A stretch of DNA of 16,708 bases, from assembly GCA_039809105.1 (NCBI GenBank), contig JBDHUJ010000033.1:1-16708 (forward strand), in the 5' to 3' direction. The DNA comes from JBDHUJ01 sp039809105. GTDB taxonomy: Bacteria > Patescibacteriota > Saccharimonadia > Saccharimonadales > UBA4665. The notes below the pieces were generated by a model. The model had not been told where the DNA came from and searched no databases. It saw only the letters and a list, made by a program, of their open reading frames with translations. The translations under genes and the position numbers were made by a program. Every line of letters starts with the position of its first letter. Within the stretch, counting starts at the first letter, position 1. Below are positions 1 through 6,389 of this stretch, piece by piece.

Positions 1-113
1 CGGCTGACGCCGGACGTTTCTAGCTCAGGCCTGACCGCCATATAACAACAAATTCGCGGCGGCATCGCCTTCGAGGCGACCCTACTCATCAAGCCCCTGG
101 CTTGTCCAGGGGT
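1..113. repeat. GC-rich left flank with two hairpins
   Basis: This GC-rich stretch differs in base composition from the AT-richer sequence after about 120. It holds two inverted repeats: a 6-bp stem at 65-79 with a 3-nt loop, and a 7-bp stem CCCCTGG/CCAGGGG at 94-112 with a 5-nt loop. There is no T-tract after either, so they are not obvious intrinsic terminators; the second resembles dispersed hairpin repeats built around GGCTTGTCC (family resemblance from memory, not searched). A plus-strand frame ends with TAA at 43-45 and could be the tail of a gene, but the minus strand is also open, so no gene is called. Confidence 0.4.
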
Positions 114-914
114 GTCTCACTACACACCTATTCAACCATAGACACACTGTCAACCTTTACGTTCAGTGGCGTTATTCGCTGTGCGACCTGCGGTTGTTCA
201 TACTCATCATACGAAAAGAAAGGGCGTGTCTATCTACGCTGTTCAAGGGCAAGGTCAGCAACCATAGAGTGTCATCAACCGCCAGTGCCAGAAAGCGAAC
301 TGTTGCCACAGATTGACGATGTGCTGAAACAACTGGCTATTAGCGATGATATTGTCAGCAAGGTCATCGGTATCTTGAAAGGCGAACACGATAATATACA
401 GTTGTTCTATAAAAATGCCATCAAAGACACCAGCAATAGAATAGCCGTTATAGAAAGACGGCTTGATACACTCTACGAAGACCGCCTAGACGGACGTATT
501 ACTACGACTGACTATGACAAATATGTAAAGAAAGCAAAGGCAGAAAAGGAAGAATTGGAATACAAGTTGGTTGAATACACCAACAACGATACTTCCTTCA
601 CTGTAACGGCTGAATATCTGTTAGAACTAGCCCAAAACTCCCGTAGTATCTTCCAAAGTTCGCAATTCGTCCAAAAGAACAAAATCTTGAAGGCTCTACT
701 TGCGAACGCCCAAATAGACCAAAAAAGGCTTCAACTCAATCTGTTGAAGCCCTTTGATGGGTTGCTTTCCGCAATGAAAAGTCAAAATTGGCTCCCCCTA
801 CACAATTCAATCAGCAACCTGTCTTTGGAGTTTCAAGTTGACCATAGTTACCTCAAGGATTTGGCTCAAAGACTTGGGATACACCGTCCTGCCTTACTTG
901 GTGCAACTGTCTAG
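102..914 (+). pseudogene. N-terminally truncated large serine recombinase (relic)
   Basis: The product matches only the C-terminal half of a large serine recombinase: a zinc-ribbon region (CATCGC near residue 28, then further cysteines), a long charged coiled-coil stretch and the terminal KPF...SQNWLPL segment. It aligns without gaps to the end of the intact recombinase at 7826-9358 (KPF...SQLWLRL). The catalytic serine domain and most of the Recombinase domain are missing; recognisable homology begins near position 150. The TTG at 102 is only the first possible start and lies in the loop of a hairpin, so it is probably not a real initiation site. The last 37 codons or so, after WLPL, have no counterpart in the family and come from the left end of the adjoining integrated element, so the tail is chimeric. 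Probably non-functional, since it has no catalytic domain. Confidence 0.8.
789..795 (+). other. Putative left attachment core (attL)
   Basis: TGGCTCC lies at the point where the relic recombinase stops matching its intact relative. To the left is relic coding sequence, to the right element sequence with no tRNA similarity. The same 7-mer is the 3' end of tRNA-Asn at 9317-9323. It also encodes the conserved Trp-Leu of the recombinase, so part of the identity could come from protein homology rather than recombination. Confidence 0.55.
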
Positions 915-923
915 CGGACTAGC

Positions 924-1160
924 TTATAGACCTTTGAACAGTTGTTCCAAATTGATGTCGAGTGCTTGGCACAATTTGTGCAGTGTCGAAACGGTAGGCT
1001 TGCGTTGCTGCTTGCCAGCTTGCTCGATGTAGCCGATATGCGAACGGTCAAGCCCTGTCTTATCTGCCAGTTGTTCCTGTGTCATACCCTTGGCTTTACG
1101 TGCAGCAATCAATCGCTGGCGTAATTCTTCATAAACAGTATCAACAGATGTAGTTTTCAC
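924..1160 (-). CDS. XRE-family HTH transcriptional repressor
   Basis: This 78-residue protein is almost entirely a Cro/C1-type helix-turn-helix domain (about residues 12-72). The core KGMTQEQLADKTGLDRSHIGYIEQ is the usual helix 2-turn-helix 3 arrangement, followed by RKPTVSTLHKLCQALDI, typical of the family. Such single-domain proteins are DNA-binding repressors of plasmids and prophages. The start is GTG; GAGGA sits directly against it, too close for a normal Shine-Dalgarno site, so the start is a little uncertain. It is divergent from the Ltp-like gene and convergent with the relic recombinase. The 100 bp before it contain repeated copies of a palindromic 12-mer that also sits in the integrase promoter, so it probably represses itself, the neighbour and the integrase. 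That regulatory role is inferred. Confidence 0.9.
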   Translation of the reverse strand: MKTTSVDTVYEELRQRLIAARKAKGMTQEQLADKTGLDRSHIGYIEQAGKQQRKPTVSTLHKLCQALDINLEQLFKGL

Positions 1161-1176
1161 TCCTCAAGCGTATTGC

Positions 1177-1224
1177 TTACAAATGTAAGTAACCACTGAC
1201 AAATGTAATCAAATGTTATATGCT
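1177..1224 (+). promoter_or_regulatory. Tandem operators and promoter of the Ltp-like gene
   Basis: TTACAAATGTAA at 1177-1188 is a 5-bp inverted repeat (TTACA/TGTAA) around AA. TGACAAATGTAA at 1197-1208 is a one-mismatch copy exactly 20 bp downstream, so both lie on the same DNA face, and a partial copy follows at 1210-1218. A promoter with -35 CTGACA (1196-1201), 17-bp spacer and -10 TATGCT (1219-1224) reads towards 1261, its -35 overlapping the second operator. The leftward promoter for the XRE gene is not clear by eye. Confidence 0.65.
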
Positions 1225-1260
1225 GATGACATAAGTAATCACTAGAAAGGAACAACTACA

Positions 1261-1770
1261 GTGACTGAAAAGAAGAAGAATTGGTTTGCTCGTCATAAAG
1301 TGCTGACCATAATACTGGCATTTATCGTATTAGCAGGAATTGGCGGTGCGTCTGGCGGTGGTAATAAATCAACGAACAACAGCTCAAGTAGCACTAGCCT
1401 AACAGCTAACACAGCAAGCAAAAACGAGCCGACGGCAAAGGCTGAACCGAAACAACCTGACGTGCCAGCCGAGTATAAGTCGGCTCTTAGTCAGGCTGGC
1501 TCATACGCCAACACGATGCATATGTCCAAGCAAGGTGTTTACGACCAACTGGTATCTGAGTATGGCGGCAAGTTCTCGGCTGCCGCTGCTCAATACGCAA
1601 TCGACAACGTCAAAGCCGATTGGAACGCCAATGCTCTAGCCAAGGCAAAGGACTATCAGAATACCCAGCACTTATCGCCATCTGCTATCCACGACCAGCT
1701 AACATCAAGCTACGGCGAGAAGTTCACAGCATCGGAAGCCGATTACGCTATTGCTCACCTGAACGACTAA
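1261..1770 (+). CDS. Membrane-anchored Ltp-repeat protein, possible superinfection exclusion
   Basis: 169 residues: a short basic N-terminus, one transmembrane segment (about 14-30), a Gly/Ser/Thr/Asn-rich linker (31-65) and two tandem repeats (about 71-120 and 122-168). Each repeat has the pattern A...A..Y..T.HMS..GVYDQL.SEYG.KF....A.YAI, typical of the Ltp family (host cell surface-exposed lipoprotein). The founding member, Ltp of streptococcal phage TP-J34, blocks DNA injection by competing phages. Unlike classical Ltp there is no lipobox cysteine after the hydrophobic segment, so it is probably anchored by the helix rather than by lipid. The start is GTG with AAAGGA about 10 nt upstream. 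It sits divergently from the XRE gene, a usual place for lysogeny or immunity genes. The repeat family is fairly sure; the exclusion role is inferred. Confidence 0.75.
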   Translation: MTEKKKNWFARHKVLTIILAFIVLAGIGGASGGGNKSTNNSSSSTSLTANTASKNEPTAKAEPKQPDVPAEYKSALSQAGSYANTMHMSKQGVYDQLVSEYGGKFSAAAAQYAIDNVKADWNANALAKAKDYQNTQHLSPSAIHDQLTSSYGEKFTASEADYAIAHLND

Positions 1771-1783
1771 CAGATTGATGGGC

Positions 1784-1803
1784 GGGGGTAGTCCCCCTTT
1801 GTT
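1784..1803 (+). terminator. Intrinsic terminator after the Ltp-like gene
   Basis: A 5-bp all-GC stem, GGGGG/CCCCC, with a TAGT loop (1784-1797) is followed by TTTGTT. It lies 14 bp after the stop codon at 1770. Confidence 0.65.
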
Positions 1804-1839
1804 CTGCCAAATAGCACTCCCGCCTATGAAATATCCAAT

Positions 1840-1883
1840 TTTTCGGGGTAGATTTGCCAAGCGTTTTTTTGGTAGCCCGAAAA
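1840..1883 (-). terminator. Possible terminator of the cargo operon
   Basis: TTTTCGGG (1840-1847) and CCCGAAAA (1876-1883) form an 8-bp inverted repeat around a loop of about 28 nt, immediately after the last gene of the leftward operon. On the minus strand the right arm is followed by A-rich, not T-rich, sequence, so its efficiency is doubtful. Confidence 0.3.
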
Positions 1884-1884
1884 C

Positions 1885-2742
1885 CTAGCCTTCTTTCGGC
1901 TTACCGTATTTCAAAGCCAGTTTTTCAAGCTCCCGTGTTTGTCGTTCTCGTATCACGGTTAGTTCCTGCTGACCAAATCCAGATGTGAGCATATTACGTT
2001 TTCCGAGGTCGCTCTGCTTGTCCTTATAGTCCTTGTCAAAAGCGTCATTGATGTCCATTTGCTCAAGTTCATAAAATCTATCACTATTCTTTTTCTTCGC
2101 CACAAGGTCAGCAATTTCTCGGTCTGCTTCGACCTTTACGGCGTGACCTGCTGCTCGTGCTGCTGATGAGCCACTAAAACGGATTTGAAATGAGTGTGCT
2201 GCCTGTGCGTGTTTTGCCAATATGGCTTGCTTCTGCCTAGCAAACTCTTCATCGGTGATAATTTCAACATTATGAGCATTTGTTCTGTATGCCGATTGAG
2301 CCTTGATACTGTCGATTTGCTGCTGCATTTCTGCCATATCTCGTTGAAAATCAGGCAGCAGTTCACTAAGCACAATCGTTGCGTGATGAGTGCCACCGTA
2401 TTCGGGCAGAGCTTCTTCTTGCGAACCACGGTAGTAGCAGGTCAGCCCAACATCTTCAACGAATACAAATAAATCTTCTGCAAAACTACCGTCGTCTTTG
2501 GCGTATCTGAAACCAATAGCCATTGACCTATGGTCTTTGATTGAAGTTGGAAAAGATAAGTTAGCTTGTGCCTTTACGTCTTCAAGTCGTTGAACATTCA
2601 CGCCATATCTGGCAAGCAAATCGATGACAGACGGGCTCCACGGTTCTAGTGCACCTGATTGTGCAGCGTCGGTTATAGGTTTCAGCCGAGCGTATGCGTC
2701 TTTGCTGTTGTCTACGGGCTTGATGTATTTATCCTTACCCAC
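1885..2742 (-). CDS. Hypothetical protein, last gene of the cargo operon
   Basis: I do not recognise this 285-residue protein. It is soluble-looking, with no signal peptide or membrane helix. The N-terminal half (to about 130) is mixed and contains an aromatic stretch, LFVFVEDVGLTCYYRG, that could be beta-sheet. The C-terminal half is rich in Lys, Glu, Gln and Ala and probably helical (FARQKQAILAKHAQAAHSF; ELTVIRERQTRELEKLALKYG). The start is GTG at 2742, one base after the stop of the kinase gene, with no visible Shine-Dalgarno sequence, so translation is probably coupled to the kinase. Being last in an operon of nucleotide-related enzymes hints at a shared pathway, but nothing in the sequence shows its activity. 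Confidence 0.75.
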   Translation of the reverse strand: MGKDKYIKPVDNSKDAYARLKPITDAAQSGALEPWSPSVIDLLARYGVNVQRLEDVKAQANLSFPTSIKDHRSMAIGFRYAKDDGSFAEDLFVFVEDVGLTCYYRGSQEEALPEYGGTHHATIVLSELLPDFQRDMAEMQQQIDSIKAQSAYRTNAHNVEIITDEEFARQKQAILAKHAQAAHSFQIRFSGSSAARAAGHAVKVEADREIADLVAKKKNSDRFYELEQMDINDAFDKDYKDKQSDLGKRNMLTSGFGQQELTVIRERQTRELEKLALKYGKPKEG

Positions 2743-2743
2743 G

Positions 2744-3313
2744 TTAGTTCTGCTTATACCATTCGTTGATAATCGTTTCTGCGACGGTAGTGTATTCGTG
2801 GTCTGTGGTGTCGAATACCTTGTTTGCGAGCTTCGATTTGCTGAGTAGATTGAGCTGGCTTCTTTGCTGGTCTATGTAATACTTGGCAATTTCATCGAAT
2901 GATTTACCCTTGGTCTGCACGTAATCGCCCCACTCTTTGTCACGGTGCTTTGTGGCAAGCATAACTCTGTTTGCAACGGCATCTTCATCGACTTTCAGAT
3001 ATGTCACGAGTGTCTGTTGCTCCGCTAGTAAATCCTCAATTTCAGCGTATTCGACTACATCAACCTTTGCCCTGAATGCTTGTGTGTAATGTAGTCTGTC
3101 AAAGATTATCAGGTCAGCTTTTGTTTCGGTTGCTTTGGCTATCAATGACCTGAAAAACTCAATGTGTAGCTGGTCGGGCTTATCCATAATTGGGATATGA
3201 GTATCTGGCTCACCGTAAACAACAACCCGCTGCCCTTGTAGTAAGCTCGATAACTTCTCTATAAGACTGGACTTACCACTTGTCGCTATGCCCTCGATTA
3301 TGAGTATCTTCAT
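2744..3313 (-). CDS. P-loop nucleotide kinase, thymidylate-kinase-like
   Basis: 189 residues with a Walker A motif GIATSGKSS at residues 8-16 directly after the first beta strand, and LIIFDRLHYT (residues 68-77), matching the DR motif of the thymidylate kinase superfamily. Such enzymes phosphorylate (deoxy)nucleoside monophosphates with ATP; related P-loop kinases act on deoxynucleosides or other small molecules, and the substrate cannot be read from the sequence. Length is close to the family norm of about 200. The gene lies 14 nt after the GNAT gene and 1 nt before the hypothetical gene, as part of one leftward operon. No strong ribosome-binding site is seen. On a mobile element, such a kinase may serve nucleotide supply during replication or an accessory pathway; this is inference. 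Confidence 0.75.
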   Translation of the reverse strand: MKILIIEGIATSGKSSLIEKLSSLLQGQRVVVYGEPDTHIPIMDKPDQLHIEFFRSLIAKATETKADLIIFDRLHYTQAFRAKVDVVEYAEIEDLLAEQQTLVTYLKVDEDAVANRVMLATKHRDKEWGDYVQTKGKSFDEIAKYYIDQQRSQLNLLSKSKLANKVFDTTDHEYTTVAETIINEWYKQN

Positions 3314-3327
3314 ACTTGGAAGTCGCT

Positions 3328-3909
3328 TTACTTGGTTGCTCGCAGCACCATCTCTATCTGTGGCAACGACTTGAGGTAATCTGGGCGTCCTGGCTCATCT
3401 TCAACTACTGCGTCAGTTTGCTCAAACCCGAACCGCTTGTAAAAATCTATGGCGTTTTGGTTATAGCTGACCACTTCAAGAAATATGTCTTCGTCACGAC
3501 CGTGCCAAGCAAGGGCTTGCTCCATCAGTTTACCACCAACACCCATTCCTTGAGCTTCGGGCGAAACATAGATTGCCCCAATCCGTCGTTTACCGTCCTC
3601 GATAGACGGGTCAACGAAACCAATGGTCTTGCCATCGGCTCTGGCAACAAAGGTTGCACCGTCTGGACGGTCGGCTTGTGCCAGCTTTTCCTTGAGGTAT
3701 GCAATTCTTCTCGGCACAAACTCGCCCTCACGACCCTGTGCGTTTACCCTGATGTCATCAACGGTAATGCCAAGTTCAGCGTTTGGGTATGCTTTGAGCC
3801 ACGCCCTATCACGAATATCACAGATTGCTTCAGCGTCACTAGGCACTGCTCGCTCGATTGCGACTGCTGGTTTATCAAACTCTGGTTTGGTCATAGTTAC
3901 CTCGCTCAT
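3328..3909 (-). CDS. GNAT-family N-acetyltransferase
   Basis: 193 residues with the GNAT fold. Motif A is IYVSPEAQGMGVGGKLM at about 113-129, containing the Q-x-x-G-x-G acetyl-CoA pyrophosphate-binding loop; motif B is VSYNQNAIDFYKRFGFE at about 147-163, the usual N..A..FY...GF signature. The N-terminal part holds the usual alpha1-alpha2 region (AEAICDIRDRAWLKAYPN). The acceptor substrate cannot be told. The Nudix stop codon is 2 nt upstream. A second ATG (residue 6, start 3894) is preceded by GAGGT at 4 nt, so the true start could be either. It belongs to the leftward cargo operon; GNATs are common in such cargo as resistance, protein-modification or toxin-antitoxin enzymes. Confidence 0.88.
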   Translation of the reverse strand: MSEVTMTKPEFDKPAVAIERAVPSDAEAICDIRDRAWLKAYPNAELGITVDDIRVNAQGREGEFVPRRIAYLKEKLAQADRPDGATFVARADGKTIGFVDPSIEDGKRRIGAIYVSPEAQGMGVGGKLMEQALAWHGRDEDIFLEVVSYNQNAIDFYKRFGFEQTDAVVEDEPGRPDYLKSLPQIEMVLRATK

Positions 3910-3911
3910 AG

Positions 3912-4322
3912 TTAAGTGTGCAACTCTGGGTCAAAGACCTCAATAAATCTTTCGACTTGCGGGAACAAATCCACTTTTTTAGCTTCTTCGACGCTGAAAA
4001 ACCTTAGCTCAACACACTCATCTGACGGCGTAAAGTTCAGGTCTTTGAGCTTTACTTCATAGATTACGTTGGCAACAAATCCCTCACGACCAACTTTGGG
4101 TGCAGTAACGAAATACTTTGGCGTAGCAGACACTTCTGTAATTTCTAGCCCAGTTTCTTCTTTGATTTCTCGCTTGAGTGCAACGATTGGGTCTTCGCCG
4201 TGGTCAAGTCCGCCGCCCAGCAGCTCCCACTTCCCGTTATCTTCCTTAGCAAGCAAAAATCTGCCCGTTTCGTCTACGGCAATGCCTTTTATGCTAACTC
4301 GATAATGGTTTTGGTCGTTCAT
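3912..4322 (-). CDS. Nudix hydrolase
   Basis: 136 residues from the chosen start. A complete Nudix box GGLDHGEDPIVALKREIKEE runs from residue 37, with the G-x5-E-x7-REU-x-EE-x-G-U pattern intact (G37, E43, R51, E52, E55, E56, G58), so metal-dependent pyrophosphohydrolase activity on a nucleoside-diphosphate-linked substrate is expected. The reading frame is open 28 codons further upstream, but the ATG at 4322 is preferred: AGGAG lies 6 nt before it and the codon overlaps the stop of the upstream gene as ATGA, implying translational coupling. Small Nudix proteins clean up oxidised or modified nucleotides or process dinucleotide cofactors; the substrate is unknown. The pairing with a nucleotide kinase in the same operon suggests work on nucleotides. 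Confidence 0.92.
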   Translation of the reverse strand: MNDQNHYRVSIKGIAVDETGRFLLAKEDNGKWELLGGGLDHGEDPIVALKREIKEETGLEITEVSATPKYFVTAPKVGREGFVANVIYEVKLKDLNFTPSDECVELRFFSVEEAKKVDLFPQVERFIEVFDPELHT

Positions 4323-5212
4323 TTTTGCTCCTTGCTCATTTTCAGATACGACTTTTGTAGCTTTTTGATAATTTCCTTGTAGCCGTGTTTCTCGACGTAG
4401 TCCCAAGCAGCAACATAGTCAGTGGCTTCATATTTTTTATTGTTGGCAATATCACGCTCAAGTCGCTCTGGTTGTTTTAGCACATCAAGATAAATTGCTT
4501 TGCAAACAGCGTGAACGGGTATATGAACCAGTGCCGTAAAGGAATGTTGTTTGCCGAAAAGTCGTTCCCACTCTGGTATAAGCTGTGTTTCGTGTGGTAT
4601 GGCTGTATTGTCGGTCAGCAAGCGATGTAAAAGTTCGTGCGTCAGAGTGTCGATAAAAAGGTCTGGCTCTTGCATAACACCGATAACCATAGGGTCACTG
4701 AAAGCACGAAACCAAGGTGCGATATTGACGTCTATGATGTTTTGTCGGAATGACAAACCGAGCAATTCGGTCATCGCTGTCAGTATTTTCTGCTCAACGG
4801 GTTGCCACGCTTTTTGATAGTCGGCAACTCGCTTTTCCATCCACTTATCATCGGCTAGTTTTTCGTCTTCTTTGCCCCATAGTTCGTGCAGGTGCTTGGA
4901 AGCATTTTCCCGAAGCAGCCAAGCGTCCTTGATACGGATAGTCGGTAGTTCATCGAGTAGTGAAATTATCTGATAGCCGTGTTCGGCAATTTCTTTGTCA
5001 GTCCAAAAGTCCAGCCCTTTGGTTTTGCCAACATAGCCGACCTTGCGTCGTAGAGTGCGACCTGTCGGCTTCTTGGTTACAGCGTCAATTTCAACCAAGA
5101 CGAGCACATCACCTTTGTTGCATTCCCAATCAGCCAGCCGAAGCTCGTAGGTTTTTTCGCCTGCAGCGATTTTATCAAAGTATTCGGGTAGGATTTTCTT
5201 CTCGATAGTCAT
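4319..5212 (-). CDS. ASCH/DUF3850-like domain plus HExxH putative metallopeptidase
   Basis: 297 residues in two parts. Residues 1-90 (KKILPEYFDKIAAGEKTYELRLADW, then a GDVLVLVEID strand and RKVGYVG) look like the DUF3850 group of the ASCH/PUA-like fold, usually thought to bind RNA or modified nucleic acid. Residues 120-297 contain FIDTLTHELLHRLL with H192-E193-x-x-H196, a zincin-type zinc-binding motif on a helix; H227, H230, H234 or a later Glu could be the third ligand. The combination of the two domains is unusual to me. It is the first gene of the leftward operon, with AGAGGA before the ATG at 5212, and starts 90 bp from the divergent rightward module. The ASCH assignment is fairly sure, the peptidase call is a motif-based inference. 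Confidence 0.7.
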   Translation of the reverse strand: MTIEKKILPEYFDKIAAGEKTYELRLADWECNKGDVLVLVEIDAVTKKPTGRTLRRKVGYVGKTKGLDFWTDKEIAEHGYQIISLLDELPTIRIKDAWLLRENASKHLHELWGKEDEKLADDKWMEKRVADYQKAWQPVEQKILTAMTELLGLSFRQNIIDVNIAPWFRAFSDPMVIGVMQEPDLFIDTLTHELLHRLLTDNTAIPHETQLIPEWERLFGKQHSFTALVHIPVHAVCKAIYLDVLKQPERLERDIANNKKYEATDYVAAWDYVEKHGYKEIIKKLQKSYLKMSKEQK

Positions 5213-5226
5213 TACGTCCTCTTGAT

Positions 5227-5280
5227 GACATTTGTCTTACATCAGATGTTATTATAATACCGTAGGCACATCTGTTGTGC
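5227..5280. promoter_or_regulatory. Divergent promoter region with operator-like palindromes
   Basis: ATTATAAT at 5251-5258 holds overlapping -10 boxes for both directions: TATAAT on plus (5253-5258) and TATAAT on minus (5256-5251). Next to it are GACATTTGTC (5227-5236), whose core ACATTTGT is the reverse complement of the ACAAATGT core in the XRE-type operators; the perfect palindrome ACATCAGATGT (5239-5249); and an arm pair GCACA/TGTGC (5266-5280). -35 elements are weak on both sides, TTTGTC/TTGTCT being the best for the plus direction. A repressor bound here could control the cargo operon and the replication module together. Confidence 0.55.
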
Positions 5281-5302
5281 TAGTGAGTTTTAGGAAGATG
5301 TA

Positions 5303-6043
5303 ATGACTGACCAGAATGACAATACCAAGCCCAAACGTGTTTTAGCCCTCGGCAATACCAATTCGCCTTCAATAGGTCAGGTAATGGAGCTTGCCAAGCA
5401 GGATTACAGCTCACTCTCAAAAACTGACCAGCGGCACGTTGACGAATACAAAACAGCGATGTCGAAGTTGTCTGAAACATTTTCGACCCAAAAAATCTTT
5501 GGCGATTTGTTCAAACATATTACCCCGATGAGCGACGCACTCAAGAAATTGACCCCGCCCAGCCCGATTGCCGACCTATCTACTTTCAACCATATAGATG
5601 TTGTCCCACCAGCTAGAGCAACCGAACAATATAAACACACCGCACTGCTGGAACAAATGCTCGTGACTTTACAGTCGCAACAAGGCGGTTCGCAAGACCC
5701 AGCAATCCTCGCCCTAGTTATGCCTCGCTATGATAAGCGGAAGCACAGACTGACCTTTGCGAACCAACCTATCCAGTTAGTAGCCGATACGCCAGCCGAG
5801 ATAATTTGTAAAAGAATGTTCCGCAGCGGCGTTCCCGTCAAAAAGCCTGTCGAAAAGGGCGACCTGTTCGATTTACTTGGGCTTATGGAAATAACTGACA
5901 AAACCCGTCGTGTAAAACTGCTTTATAACCGTGTAGATGGACTGAACGCAATTATCGCAAAAGCAACTGGTGTCGATGACCTCTTTGGATTTGTCGATAA
6001 GAAACTCTATTTCAATACCAAATACGTGAAATTACCTCTGTAA
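5303..6043 (+). CDS. Hypothetical protein, possibly winged-helix, first in replication module
   Basis: 246 residues, no family recognised with certainty. The N-terminal 100 residues are polar and probably helical. Residues about 144-246 show a strand-turn-strand start (KHRLTFANQPIQLV), helices (TPAEIICKRMF; KGDLFDLLG; RVKLLYNRVDGLNAII), then a strand pair at the end (GFVDKKLYFNTKYV), an order reminiscent of the OmpR-type winged helix; this is fold guessing, not a match. No membrane segment. ATG at 5303 is preceded by AGGAAG at a good distance. It is transcribed from the divergent promoter at 5251-5258 and leads the block of overlapping genes ending with Rep. A DNA-binding regulator or replication accessory protein would fit the position. 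Confidence 0.7.
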   Translation: MTDQNDNTKPKRVLALGNTNSPSIGQVMELAKQDYSSLSKTDQRHVDEYKTAMSKLSETFSTQKIFGDLFKHITPMSDALKKLTPPSPIADLSTFNHIDVVPPARATEQYKHTALLEQMLVTLQSQQGGSQDPAILALVMPRYDKRKHRLTFANQPIQLVADTPAEIICKRMFRSGVPVKKPVEKGDLFDLLGLMEITDKTRRVKLLYNRVDGLNAIIAKATGVDDLFGFVDKKLYFNTKYVKLPL

Positions 6044-6079
6044 GTCGTCTGCAGACTGTCGCTTCCGTAGTCTGGAAGT

Positions 6080-6256
6080 ATGGAGCAGAAAAAGGACGGT
6101 AATAAATCGCAACCTCGCCAGACAAAACGCTGGTCTGATGCCGAGTTGCGTCGTGTTGCCCGTGTCTTTGATTTGCTCATACGCATAGACCAACGTAAGA
6201 AAGGACAAGGTAATGAGCAAACGCAAAACCCCAAAGACAAGCAAGCAGCAGACTGA
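6080..6256 (+). CDS. Small basic protein, 58 residues
   Basis: An open frame from ATG 6080 to TGA 6256. It begins MEQKKDGNKSQPRQTKRW, and its middle, SDAELRRVARVFDLLIRID, is a plausible amphipathic helix between two highly charged, Lys/Gln-rich ends. I do not recognise a family; small basic proteins in replication modules often bind DNA or a partner protein. GGAAG lies just before the ATG, unusually close, and can pair with CTTCC at 6062-6066. It overlaps the next small gene by 44 nt in another frame, a compactness like that of phage modules and one reason to regard it as real. Confidence 0.55.
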   Translation: MEQKKDGNKSQPRQTKRWSDAELRRVARVFDLLIRIDQRKKGQGNEQTQNPKDKQAAD

Positions 6257-6389
6257 AATATGTCGATGTTGCCTAGCGGAAGCCGTCAGGAAATATATCC
6301 GCACGGCAAACCGCAAGGAGCTGCAAGAAATTATCGGCTTAGCTTCTATTGAGCTGCACAACCCATTTTTGGCAGATGGCGATGATTAG
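6213..6389 (+). CDS. Small protein with CxCC motif, 58 residues
   Basis: Open frame from ATG 6213 to TAG 6389, preceded by an A/G-rich ribosome-binding stretch (AGGACAAGG). It has a basic Lys/Thr-rich start (KRKTPKTSKQQ), a C-R-C-C cluster at residues 17-20 and a helical part (CLAEAVRKYIRTANRKELQEII) ending in acidic GDD. The cysteine cluster could bind a metal but lacks a second pair. Not recognised. It overlaps the gene before by 44 nt and the SpoVG-like gene after by 14 nt. Confidence 0.55.
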   Translation: MSKRKTPKTSKQQTEICRCCLAEAVRKYIRTANRKELQEIIGLASIELHNPFLADGDD

